Assembly: GCA_903858935.1 (NCBI GenBank)
Contig: CAIOKO010000091.1
Coordinates: forward strand, 1 to 58,022
From: an uncultured Schlesneria sp.
Lineage (GTDB): Bacteria; Planctomycetota; Planctomycetia; Planctomycetales; Planctomycetaceae
Length of the DNA: 58,022 bases
Direction: 5' to 3'
Numbering within the stretch: the stretch's first letter is position 1; the number at the start of each line of letters is the position of its first letter. The position numbers and the translations under genes are program-made. Of the stretch, positions 49,806-58,022 are shown piece after piece. The notes beneath the pieces were generated by a model. That model searched no databases. It was not told the DNA's origin and saw only the letters and a program-made list of their open reading frames with translations.

Positions 49806-50741
49806 ATGAGTCGTCCGGAATTTCAATTAATTGACTGGATAAGAGGTCAAATACGAGATCGAGCCCCGGTCACCTTGGGGATCGGTGACGATGCAGCGTG
49901 CCTCAGACCGCCAGTCGATCGCGAGATGCTTGTCGCAATTGACATGTTGATGGAAGGGGTTCACTTCACATTTCCTCCTGCAACACCTCAACTCGCCGGG
50001 CGAAAAGCCCTTGCGGTCAACCTGAGCGATATTGCTGCGATGGCAGGTCGACCGACAGCAGCATTTGTTTCTGTCGCCTTACCGAAAAGTCGAGGAATGG
50101 ATTTCGCCAAAGAAGTGCATGCAGGACTGATCGAACTTGCCAACGAACACAATGTCATTGTGGCCGGTGGCGATACAAACAGTTGGAATGGCCCACTGGT
50201 GATCAGTGTCACAGTCGTTGGTGAACCACTTGGACTGCATCCAGTCTGCCGCGAGGGCGCACGGCCTGGCGACTGGCTATTCGTGACAGGCGCACTGGGA
50301 GGAAGCCTTCCATCCGGTCGACATCTGACATTTCCGCCGCGCCTGGGTGAAGTTGAACAATTGGCGTCATGTGTCGATCTCCATGCCATGCTCGACATCA
50401 GCGACGGGTTAGCCGCTGATCTGCACCACCTGCTGAATGCTGGCAGGGTTGGTGCACTGATTGAGGCCGATCAAATCCCGTTGACGGAAACAGCCATTTA
50501 CGCGGCAGATGGTAAGGCTCCACTCATGCACGGTTTGAGCGATGGCGAAGACTTTGAATTGTTATTTGCCGTCAGTCCAGACGACGGCCGTTTACTGTTG
50601 TCTGACTGGCGAAACAATACGCCAGTGCACAAAATCGGCGAGATCAGCGAGGTCCTCGGAGCGCGGATTCGATATTCTGACGGAAGAATTGAGCCACTTC
50701 CTCCACTTGGTTGGACTCACAGCCTGGGGTCAGGACAATGA
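49806..50741 (+). CDS. thiL: thiamine-monophosphate kinase
   Basis: The 311-residue ATP-dependent kinase phosphorylates thiamine phosphate to thiamine diphosphate, the cofactor of SucA. Signatures are LGIGDDAACLRPP, VNLSDIAAMAGRP and VAGGDTNSWNGPLVISVTVVG of the AIR synthase/ThiL fold, and LDISDGLAADLHHLL. GGAGG lies upstream of ATG 49806. No other thi genes are adjacent. Confidence 0.94.
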   Translation: MSRPEFQLIDWIRGQIRDRAPVTLGIGDDAACLRPPVDREMLVAIDMLMEGVHFTFPPATPQLAGRKALAVNLSDIAAMAGRPTAAFVSVALPKSRGMDFAKEVHAGLIELANEHNVIVAGGDTNSWNGPLVISVTVVGEPLGLHPVCREGARPGDWLFVTGALGGSLPSGRHLTFPPRLGEVEQLASCVDLHAMLDISDGLAADLHHLLNAGRVGALIEADQIPLTETAIYAADGKAPLMHGLSDGEDFELLFAVSPDDGRLLLSDWRNNTPVHKIGEISEVLGARIRYSDGRIEPLPPLGWTHSLGSGQ

Positions 50742-50855
50742 CTCCTTAAGTCTATATTAATTTTGACAGCGTGAAAAAACGCCGGTCGAGACCGGCTTGC
50801 AACAGCATCGCTCATCCGCCCAATAGAATTCTTACGAGATCTGGTTTAACGACGA

Positions 50856-52193
50856 ATGCCGCCAAATACCCGTACTCGCGTTCTATTCGTCATCGGCTCG
50901 ATGGGTGGTGGAGGTGCCGAACGTCAAGTCCTTGAGATCCTCAGGCGAATTGACCGAACTCGTTTTGAACCGCTTCTTTACCTGGCAATGAAGCAGGGAG
51001 AACTGTTAGAGGAAGTGCCATCCGATGTCCCCATCTTCGCGTATTGGGACGGTTCACCAGAAACGTGGTCGCGCCGGATTTTCGGTTCGATGAAATTAAC
51101 TCGATTGCTTCGTTACCTGGATCTCGCAAGAGTCTTGCGTGACAAAAAAATCGACGTTGTCTACGACCGTACCTATCTGGCAACGCTCGATGCTGCCGGC
51201 GGGTGCTGGTTCCGACCAACACCTCGCGTTTCGTGTTGTGTCGCCGACCCCGGACCGGAACTGGAGCTCTATGTTCGCGGTTCCGTCGCGCTGTCACGCT
51301 GGTTCGCAAGACGCGCTTACCGTTCGGCAAGTATTGTGCTTGCCAATTCGGAAGGACTGCGTCAACGGGTGATCGAATACTTTCAACTGAAACCCGAACA
51401 CGTCAAGGTTTACAATAACCTGCTTGCCGACTCGACCGCACTGAAACCGAATCCTGAATTCGACGACACAAAGTCTGGCCTTACAAAACCGGGCGACGGC
51501 GTATCGCATCCGAAAACGGTCGGATCAGCTAATCAATTCGATTCATCCCCCCCGTGCTCAATGACTGCCGGGACGGAACAACAGAGCCTTCGTGAGATAT
51601 TCGAGGCGAAGGAGACGCAATTTCTGATTGTCAGCGCCGGCCGACTACATCCTCAAAAGGGATACCTGTTTCTACTCGAAGCCATACAAGAACTGGTGCA
51701 TCGCCGAGGTCGATCAATTCGACTCGTGATATTTGGCAAAGGTGAATCGGAAGAAGAATTACGTGAATTTGTGCGAAACCATCGCCTGGAAAAGCATGTC
51801 ATTCTTGCGGGGTTCGTCGCCGACCCTCGTCAATGGTATTACAAAGCAAACCTTTTCGTGCTTCCGTCCCTGTTCGACGCGATGCCCAATGCGCTGATTG
51901 AAGCCGCTGCGAGCGGCATTCCGGCTTTGGCCACGACCTGTCCCAGCGGGCCGAAGGAAATCCTGGACGGAGGTCGGTGTGGCGGACTGGTCCCTCCTGC
52001 CGATTCGAAAGCACTCGCCGATGCGATTGCTGATGCGATGGATCACCGGGAGAAATGGCTGGAAAAAGCCAATTTGGCTCGTAAGCGAGTCATCCAAATG
52101 TTCGACCCCGAAACTGGCATCCGACGATTGGAAAACCTACTCGAACAAATCGCCGGAAACAGCTCGTTCATTAATAAGGGCCAAGTGAAGTGA
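50856..52193 (+). CDS. glycosyltransferase family 4 protein
   Basis: The 445-residue protein is a GT-B enzyme: N-terminal VLFVIGSMGGGGAERQVLEI, and a C-terminal domain with VSAGRLHPQKGYLFLLEA, LFVLPSLFDAMPNALIEAAASGIPALATTCPSGPKEIL, carrying the E-x7-E nucleotide-sugar motif. A low-complexity stretch of about 40 residues (around 200-245) separates the two halves. It probably adds a sugar to a surface glycan or lipid. It is far from the main polysaccharide locus. Confidence 0.92.
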   Translation: MPPNTRTRVLFVIGSMGGGGAERQVLEILRRIDRTRFEPLLYLAMKQGELLEEVPSDVPIFAYWDGSPETWSRRIFGSMKLTRLLRYLDLARVLRDKKIDVVYDRTYLATLDAAGGCWFRPTPRVSCCVADPGPELELYVRGSVALSRWFARRAYRSASIVLANSEGLRQRVIEYFQLKPEHVKVYNNLLADSTALKPNPEFDDTKSGLTKPGDGVSHPKTVGSANQFDSSPPCSMTAGTEQQSLREIFEAKETQFLIVSAGRLHPQKGYLFLLEAIQELVHRRGRSIRLVIFGKGESEEELREFVRNHRLEKHVILAGFVADPRQWYYKANLFVLPSLFDAMPNALIEAAASGIPALATTCPSGPKEILDGGRCGGLVPPADSKALADAIADAMDHREKWLEKANLARKRVIQMFDPETGIRRLENLLEQIAGNSSFINKGQVK

Positions 52194-52201
52194 AATAAAA
52201 A

Positions 52202-52229
52202 ATGCCCTGCGATTCGCATCGCAGGGCAT
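52202..52229. terminator. bidirectional terminator between the GT4 and YTV genes
   Basis: ATGCCCTGCGAT-TCGC-ATCGCAGGGCAT is a perfect 12-bp stem. On the minus strand it is followed by TTTTTTATTTC, giving a strong terminator for the YTV-repeat gene. Confidence 0.92.
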
Positions 52230-52280
52230 CTCTTAATCATTCAGAGAAATTCACAATCGCATTTCGGCGATTGATCAGTC

Positions 52281-54464
52281 TCACTTGCAGCTGCTGCAAG
52301 CTGGAGCGGCAGGAGCCGAACCGCAAGCGCTACAGCCACCGGCACCGCAGCCACCGCTCACAGGAGCAGCGCTGTAACCGGAACCAGAACCGCATGGAAC
52401 CATAATCGTCTTTGGAACCATGGTGTAGACCTGAACCGAGACTTCCTTTTCGACGGTCACTGGTACACATACCGTGTACCATTCGGACTTCTCTTCATTA
52501 ACAGTGTCGAACACGGTCACGTTGTAGGACTCTTCACGAGTCTTTGGAACGCTAACCATGAAATTGACTGTGCGAACCTTCTCTTCTGGAACCGACTTGC
52601 TGACCGGGACCTGACGGACACGGTTTTCGGTGCGGGAGAGTTGGACTTGGTATTCATACTCTTGGGCTTCTGGAACTTGATCAACGACCTGGTAGGTTCG
52701 TTGACGTGTTTCCTGACGGCAGAGCTGAACCGTGTAGTCATACTCTTGCTGAGTAGCAACTTGTCGTGGGACCTGAATCGTACGGCTTCGTGTTTCCTGA
52801 CGGCACAGTTGGACTGTGTAGTCATACTCTTGCTGAGAAGCAACCTGCTTGCTGACCGGAATGGTTCGCGTGCGGGTTTCTTGACGGCAGAGTTGAACCG
52901 TGTAATCGTACTCTTGCTGAGAAGCAACTTGTCGTGGAACCTGAATCGTACGGGTTCTTGTTTCTTGACGGCACAGTTGGACTGTGTAGTCATACTCTTG
53001 CTGCGAAGCAACTTGCTTGCAAACCGGAACGGATCGCGTACGAGTTTCTTGACGGCAGAGTTGAACCGTGTAGTCATACTCTTGCTGCTGAGTCGTGTAA
53101 TCCGTGACTTGAACCTGTCGAGTCCGTGTTTCAGGTCGCGACAGTGTTACAGTGTAAGTGTAAGGAACTTGCTTTGCGACTTGTTGACAGACGGTGTAAG
53201 GAACCTGAGTCTGAACCATGCTTGGAACCCAGTACTGTTGAGTAACAGTGGTCTGGCAGCTACCGCAAGCAGGAGCGGCAGGAGCAGCGCCACAGCTACC
53301 ACAGCCAGCGGAAGTTCCGCATGGTGCACAGCAGTTGGCCGAGACAGCGACTGGCTGGCAGCCATTCGAAACAGGAACGCATCGGCTTTCCCAGTGTCCT
53401 TGATCCTGGCAAACAGTACGGAACTGTTGGACTTGGATCGTTTCCCATTCGGTGCGTGAACCTTGACGTTCTTCGGTGTAAGGAACGTTGACGGTGTAGC
53501 TCTGATCAACGGTACGAACAACTGGAACGGTTACAGCGCGAGTGGCCTTGCGGACTTCGGTGTAAGGAACATTCACTGTGTACGATTGCTCAACGTTTTC
53601 CGTCACGGTGTTGTAAACCGTACGGGTTCCCTTGCGGGTTTCCGTGTAAGGAACGCTGACCGTGTAGGACTGATCAACGTTGTCAACAACGGTGCTGTAG
53701 ACCGTACGGGATCCCTTGCGGGTTTCCGTGTAAGGAACATTGACAGTGTAGGACTGTTCGATGTTCTCGGTCACGGTGTTGTAGACCGTACGAGTTCCCT
53801 TGCGGGTCTCGGTGTAAGGGACGCTGACGGTGTAAGCCTGTTCGACATTGTCGAGAACAGTGCTGTAAACCGTACGGCTTCCCTTACGGGTTTCCGTGTA
53901 AGGAACGCTGACCGTGTAGTCTTGAACGACGTCACGTGGGACGGCCTTCATTACTGTCCGGGTTCCCTTTTTCGTTTCGGTGTAAGGAACCGAAACCGTG
54001 TAGGTCTGGTCAACCATTTCGGTGACCGTGTTGTAGACCGTGTACTTTTCCTCACGGGTCCGAGCTTCATTCTCGGAATAGTTCACCGTGCGGGTCTTCG
54101 TCTCGGTGCGTGGCACCTGGCGAGAAACGGTGTACTTTCTTTCCCGTTGCTCTTGACGATTTTCGGTGACCGACACCTTACGAACTTCAGTCGTCATGAC
54201 CGGTTCCATGACAGTCTGTTCGACCATCACAGGACCGCATGCACCACCCATACCACCAGCGACCCCAGCGTCTCCGTACGCAACCGACCCGCATCCGCCT
54301 GATGCACATCCACCAGACGCGCATGACGGCGCCGCAGCACAGCTTGCAGCTGGTGCGCAGGTCGACGCGCTCGGTGTACAACAGCGGCGGTGACGATGTC
54401 CCGCCTCTGCGATCGACCCCAGCATTGCTGCTGCGGTGATCAAAAGAGCCCATTGCTTAACCAT
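52281..54464 (-). CDS. YTV-repeat secreted protein, probable cell-wall protein
   Basis: From ATG 54464 (GGGGGGAGA upstream) the 727-residue protein has a signal peptide (WALLITAAAMLGSIAEA), a Cys-rich N-terminus and two blocks of seven 28-residue repeats. Block one has YTVSVPYTETRKGTRTVYNT-type units; block two has YDYTVQLCRQETRTR-type units. A Cys/Pro/Gly linker lies between, and a Cys-rich tail ends the chain. This matches the YTV domain of planctomycete proteins linked to their proteinaceous cell wall. The many Cys suggest disulfide cross-linking. Confidence 0.9.
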   Translation of the reverse strand: MVKQWALLITAAAMLGSIAEAGHRHRRCCTPSASTCAPAASCAAAPSCASGGCASGGCGSVAYGDAGVAGGMGGACGPVMVEQTVMEPVMTTEVRKVSVTENRQEQRERKYTVSRQVPRTETKTRTVNYSENEARTREEKYTVYNTVTEMVDQTYTVSVPYTETKKGTRTVMKAVPRDVVQDYTVSVPYTETRKGSRTVYSTVLDNVEQAYTVSVPYTETRKGTRTVYNTVTENIEQSYTVNVPYTETRKGSRTVYSTVVDNVDQSYTVSVPYTETRKGTRTVYNTVTENVEQSYTVNVPYTEVRKATRAVTVPVVRTVDQSYTVNVPYTEERQGSRTEWETIQVQQFRTVCQDQGHWESRCVPVSNGCQPVAVSANCCAPCGTSAGCGSCGAAPAAPACGSCQTTVTQQYWVPSMVQTQVPYTVCQQVAKQVPYTYTVTLSRPETRTRQVQVTDYTTQQQEYDYTVQLCRQETRTRSVPVCKQVASQQEYDYTVQLCRQETRTRTIQVPRQVASQQEYDYTVQLCRQETRTRTIPVSKQVASQQEYDYTVQLCRQETRSRTIQVPRQVATQQEYDYTVQLCRQETRQRTYQVVDQVPEAQEYEYQVQLSRTENRVRQVPVSKSVPEEKVRTVNFMVSVPKTREESYNVTVFDTVNEEKSEWYTVCVPVTVEKEVSVQVYTMVPKTIMVPCGSGSGYSAAPVSGGCGAGGCSACGSAPAAPACSSCK

Positions 54465-55327
54465 TGAATCTCCCCCCTCGACTTTCAACTAGGAACCCAA
54501 ATTCTTCCAGACACCCTCACTCTGGAACTTCCAGACGTTCTGGAAGATAGACTCAAAGCAAGAACGGCATCCACCGAATCACCACGACTAACAACGTGGA
54601 TTTGTCCGAAATCCTAAAACGCGATCTCACCGCTGTCCACCGTAAAATGGGTAATTTTAAATAATAAGGCAGTTTGGGGGGCTTTTAGGGTGATTTTACT
54701 GGCTACGCAACCACAGCAGCCCAAAGAACCGAAAGTGTTTCAACCGAGTAAACGGCAGCGAATGCACGTTTTTCGCGATGAGAGCAGTGAGGAAAAAGGC
54801 AACATTTGAAAATGAACAACTTCGGAAATGTGTCCATTCCATACAGATTAGTAAACACCGGGAAAAATCAAAACTGTAGAACGGTTGACTAAAAAAATGA
54901 TTCGTAATTCCGTCGCAATCAGGAAATGGCAAAAAACAGGCCTTTCCGCGAGATCTCTCACAATTGTCGTGATGTGATTAAGCCGAGAATGTTTTTTCTT
55001 TTTTGAAAACCTCTCAAGAGGTCGCCTGTTTCGGTTCGAGCGTGTCAAAACGATCAGTCGACAACCTTGAGGATGCGGCCCGTCTCACCAGGCACTTCGA
55101 TCTTAATTTATCGATGTGTGAGAAACTGGAAAGCAGTCTGCGGCTTTCACGCTCATTAAAGTCGTTTTCCCTTTTTTTACTTGCAAATTCTTAGGGTAGA
55201 TGATCAGAATCAGTTGGAAATATTCACTACATTTCCATTGTCCACAACGCGACGTCCGATCGATTACATTGGAATTTCCAAATCAAACGCGGCCCTCGTA
55301 GCGCTTCAAACGAAAAAGGTACCGTTT
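54465..55327. other. divergent promoter region between YTV and Kelch protein genes
   Basis: The 863 bases hold no convincing gene; an open frame upstream of the Kelch gene (55181-55327) has no family features. It contains the half-site array at 54504-54546 and several A/T-rich stretches (54640-54670, 54990-55010) that could hold promoters. Confidence 0.4.
54504..54546. promoter_or_regulatory. array of four TTCCAGA half-sites upstream of the YTV gene
   Basis: TTCCAGA at 54505-54511, TCTGGAA at 54521-54527, TTCCAGA at 54529-54535 and TCTGGAA at 54539-54545 form two head-to-head dyads, the second as CTTCCAGA-CGT-TCTGGAAG. It lies 40-80 bases before the YTV start codon, a good place for an operator. 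The factor is unknown. Confidence 0.5.
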
Positions 55328-57181
55328 ATGAGACTACTTTCCACGACGTTCATTGCTTGCGCTGCCTGCCTTTTTATGCAGACGGGGCTTCATGCGGCCG
55401 GTGTCTGGACCCCGTTAGCTCGCGCAAATCCAGCCGGTGGGTGTGGCACAATGATGTTGCTGACCGACGGTACCGTGATCGTTCAAGGACCGGGAGTCAC
55501 CAAGACATGGACCAAGCTGACGCCAGATTCGTCTGGTAATTACATTAACGGAACCTGGTCTAATATTGCTTCGATGAGCCTGGAGCGGCTTTACTTTGCG
55601 TCCAATGTTCTGCCCAATGGAAAGGTGTTTTTAATCGGTGGGGAGTATAGCGGTCCGAACGGCTTCCAGAACATTATCAATTCCGGTGAAATCTACGATC
55701 CCGTCGCCAATACCTGGTCGCCGATTGCGACGATCCCTGCCCCCTTTTTCGGCGACGATCCCTCGGTCGTGCTTCCAAATGGAAAGGTAATGTGCGGCTA
55801 TATTTTTGATGGCAGCACGTACCTTTACGATCCCGTCAATAACTCGTGGGCGCCAGGGCCTACGAAGCTTCGAAGCGAGCCGAGCGATGAAACCACCTGG
55901 GTGCTCTTGCCTGGCGGAGATGTCCTGTCGTACGACGTTTTCGCCAGTCCATCGACTGGCCCCGGCTACGCCCAGCGATACGTTGCTACAACTGGGGCTT
56001 GGACCAATACAGGACCCGTACCAGTACCACTAAGCGGACCAGCCTTTGGTTACGAACTTGGCCCTGCTACACTTTTGCCCGACGGTCGAGTGTTTCAAGT
56101 CGGTGCGAACAATAGAACGACACTCTACAAGCCGCAGACGAATTCCTGGACACAGGGCCCAAATCTTCCAGCCACGATGGGTGCTGATGATGCACCTGGA
56201 GCAATGCTTCCTAACGGTCGTTTTTTATTCGCAGCGGACACATCCTCACCGGCGATCTTCACACCGCCGACGAAACTTTACGATTTTGACTACGCAACGA
56301 ATAAGTTGACCGATGTCACGCCGTCAGCACTTGCCAACGCCTTGAATGTACCGGCCTATGTTTGCCGCATGTTAATCCTGCCCAACGGGCACATGCTGTT
56401 TTCGACGAGTGGAGGCACGCTTTATGATTATGCTCCAGCTGGCGGGCCTCAAGCAAGTTGGGCCCCAACGATCACAAATGTTGCACCATCCACGAGCAAA
56501 ATTGGTGTTTATACAATCACGGGAACCCAACTGACCGGGATTTCTGAAGGAGCGGGCTATGGGGATGACGCCGAAATGTCCACAAATTACCCGATTGTTC
56601 GGTTGACCAACAGCACTGGTGCTGTCCAATATCTGCGAAGTTATAACTGGACACCAGGAGTTGCAACGGGCAGTACGTTAACAACCTGCCAATTCACTTT
56701 GCCAAGCTCGGTGCCGCTTGGAACTTATACTTTGAATGTGATCGCCAACGGGATTCCTTCAGCCGACTACAAGTTTAACCTCGGTGTTCAAAGCAATGTC
56801 GTGGCGGCTTTCGATTCAAAAACAAGTACATTAACTCTTACTGGTGATTCGTTGGCAAATTCGCTAACAGTCAGCGTGCAAGCCGGGGTTTTAAAAGTCG
56901 AAGGTGCGAATGGTACGACGATCAATAAATCTGCATCTTACACGGTCAATGTGACCGGGCCGATCATCATTAACGCGGCGCTCCACGATGGTGACGATTC
57001 TCTCGCAGTCATCGGTGTTGATTCATCAAAGTCATACCTCGATTTGGGCCCTGGGAATGACAAAGCAGCGTTAACGCTCTGTAATGTCAAAGACCTGACT
57101 GTCGATGGCGGACCGGGAATCGACGTTGTGACCGTGACGTCCAGCACGGTTGGGTCGATCACTAAGTTGAATTTGCCGTGA
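55328..57181 (+). CDS. secreted Kelch-type beta-propeller protein
   Basis: From ATG 55328 (AAAAGG upstream) the 617-residue product has a signal peptide (LSTTFIACAACLFMQTGLHA) and Kelch-like repeats recognisable as LPNGKVFLIGG, IYDPVANTWSP, LPNGKVMCGYIF, LYDPVNNSWAPGP and LLPDGRVFQVG, which suggest a beta-propeller as in galactose oxidase-type proteins. The C-terminal part has a DUF1929-like Ig fold segment (APTITNVAPSTSKIGVYTI) and a Gly/Asp-rich tail (LDLGPGNDKAALT, DGGPGIDVV). Copper ligands are not obvious. The stop overlaps the thiolase start. Confidence 0.8.
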   Translation: MRLLSTTFIACAACLFMQTGLHAAGVWTPLARANPAGGCGTMMLLTDGTVIVQGPGVTKTWTKLTPDSSGNYINGTWSNIASMSLERLYFASNVLPNGKVFLIGGEYSGPNGFQNIINSGEIYDPVANTWSPIATIPAPFFGDDPSVVLPNGKVMCGYIFDGSTYLYDPVNNSWAPGPTKLRSEPSDETTWVLLPGGDVLSYDVFASPSTGPGYAQRYVATTGAWTNTGPVPVPLSGPAFGYELGPATLLPDGRVFQVGANNRTTLYKPQTNSWTQGPNLPATMGADDAPGAMLPNGRFLFAADTSSPAIFTPPTKLYDFDYATNKLTDVTPSALANALNVPAYVCRMLILPNGHMLFSTSGGTLYDYAPAGGPQASWAPTITNVAPSTSKIGVYTITGTQLTGISEGAGYGDDAEMSTNYPIVRLTNSTGAVQYLRSYNWTPGVATGSTLTTCQFTLPSSVPLGTYTLNVIANGIPSADYKFNLGVQSNVVAAFDSKTSTLTLTGDSLANSLTVSVQAGVLKVEGANGTTINKSASYTVNVTGPIIINAALHDGDDSLAVIGVDSSKSYLDLGPGNDKAALTLCNVKDLTVDGGPGIDVVTVTSSTVGSITKLNLP

Positions 57182-58022
57182 TGTCCGAATTGGTGATCGT
57201 CGCCGCAAAGCGGACTCCGTTCGGTCGCTTCTCAGGATCGCTAGTTGAATTTTCTGCGGTTGATCTGGCTTGTGAGGCAGGCAATTCTGCCTTGCAAGCG
57301 GTTGACCGAATGAAGATCGATCTGGTGATTTTGGGAAACGTTCTGGGTGCCGGGCTTGGAATGAACATCGCCCGGCAGGTCTCAGTTCGACTTGGCTTGC
57401 CGATTGAAGTCCCTGCGTACACTGTCAATATGATGTGTGCTTCGGGATTACAAGCGGTGCTGCTTGCCGCGCAAGCGATACGAGGGGGCGATGCGAAAGC
57501 CGTGCTCTGCGGCGGGACAGAATCGATGTCGAACGCACCGTATCTGCTTCCCAAAGCACGGCGTGGCTATAAATTGGGCGACGGAACACTCATTGATTCC
57601 ATGCTGCACGATGGCTTAGTCGACAGCTTCGATCAGACTCACATGGGACTTTCGGCAGAAACGCTTGCCCGCGAATTTCAAATCACACGGCTCGAACAAG
57701 ACGAATTTGCAGTTCGAAGTCAAACGCGTTTCGCAGCAGCCTTTCAGGCGGGCGTATTTGACGATGAACTGGTTCCCGTCGGTAATCTCTCGTTTGACGA
57801 ACATCCTCGCGCCGAGACAACAATTGAAAAGTTGACCGCTCTTAAGCCTGCGTTCAGCCCGTCAGGAACTGTCACAGCTGGAAATGCATCAGGAATCAAT
57901 GACGGAGCCGCAATGCTGGTTATCGCCGACAGCGAATTTGCCAGCCAACGCGGGTGGCCGGTCCTCGCCAAACTGGCGGGAGCAACGACTCAAGGCTGCG
58001 ATCCTGCCCGGATGGGGCTCGG
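57181..58022 (+). CDS. acetyl-CoA acetyltransferase (thiolase), 3' end cut by window
   Basis: From ATG 57181 the frame is open to the window end (280 codons). It has the thiolase N-terminus (IVAAKRTPFGRFSGSL), the nucleophile Cys in VNMMCASGLQAVL, LCGGTESMSNAPYLLPKARRG, and FSPSGTVTAGNASGINDGAAML. Thiolases of this type condense two acetyl-CoA or cleave 3-ketoacyl-CoA. The C-terminal GH/CG catalytic part lies beyond the window. ATG overlaps the Kelch gene stop as TGATG. Confidence 0.93.
   Translation, partial: MSELVIVAAKRTPFGRFSGSLVEFSAVDLACEAGNSALQAVDRMKIDLVILGNVLGAGLGMNIARQVSVRLGLPIEVPAYTVNMMCASGLQAVLLAAQAIRGGDAKAVLCGGTESMSNAPYLLPKARRGYKLGDGTLIDSMLHDGLVDSFDQTHMGLSAETLAREFQITRLEQDEFAVRSQTRFAAAFQAGVFDDELVPVGNLSFDEHPRAETTIEKLTALKPAFSPSGTVTAGNASGINDGAAMLVIADSEFASQRGWPVLAKLAGATTQGCDPARMGL

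Noticed and set aside
52680-53100. Regularly spaced repeats resembling a CRISPR array
   Set aside because: The 84-bp period is coding (28-residue YTV units); there are no unique spacers and no cas genes.
53463-54302. Plus-strand open frame of 279 codons with repeats
   Set aside because: It is the antisense of the YTV repeats; its repeat pattern is inherited from the real gene.

Overview
The window reads as a chromosomal segment of a planctomycete (Planctomycetota, Planctomycetales-like; the genus cannot be settled from sequence alone). The main evidence is a twin-arginine DUF1501 protein, a PEP-CTERM protein, a large Cys-rich secreted protein built from YTV-type 28-residue repeats as in planctomycete cell walls, a short lipoprotein of planctomycete style, and many genes with weak Shine-Dalgarno sites and long spacers.

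Region 1 (1-17.8 kb) is a surface-polysaccharide locus. On the minus strand, in transcription order from 13774 down to 263, it encodes a WbaP-type initiating sugar transferase, a hexapeptide-repeat acyltransferase, a tightly packed acyl-ACP module (ACP, KAS III, SDR ketoreductase, second ACP, second KAS III), GDP-mannose 4,6-dehydratase, a 2OG-Fe(II) oxygenase, a class I methyltransferase, a Wzx-type flippase and an O-antigen ligase/polymerase. A 1.55 kb non-coding block separates these from a divergent plus-strand Wza-type export lipoprotein and two small secreted proteins. The likely logic is: initiate the glycan on a lipid, make GDP-deoxyhexose, make a short (probably 3-hydroxyacyl) group on ACP and attach it to sugar, then flip, polymerise and export. 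The wza leader has mutually exclusive stems, one strand of which can also pair with the wza ribosome-binding site. A 38-bp two-hairpin element occurs in two leaders of the cluster.

Region 2 (17.8-31 kb) is mostly housekeeping: tRNA-Ser(CGA), riboflavin synthase, a DEAD-box helicase with a DbpA-like C-terminus, the complete 2-oxoglutarate dehydrogenase set (sucA, sucB, lpd), a PEP-CTERM protein, a sterol desaturase-family protein, a lipoate-protein ligase (plausibly serving the E2 subunit) and a 2Fe-2S ferredoxin, followed by a REP-like inverted pair.

Region 3 (31-43 kb) has a secreted alkaline phosphatase, an ABC exporter-type ATPase and permease coupled to an uncharacterised membrane-anchored protein, spermidine synthase, an MBL-fold hydrolase, a Gfo/Idh/MocA oxidoreductase, csrA and the DUF1501 protein.

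Region 4 (42.7-58 kb) has the small lipoprotein, a possible redox/NO-responsive unit (Rrf2 regulator, DUF3365-like haem protein, divergent CxxCH protein, with a 42-bp dyad between), a repeat-rich 1.85 kb spacer (exact 399-bp tandem repeats plus a long hairpin), a PLP-dependent lyase, YacG, an FmdB-like zinc ribbon, thiL, a GT4 glycosyltransferase, the YTV-repeat protein, a secreted Kelch-type protein and the 5' part of a thiolase gene cut by the window edge.
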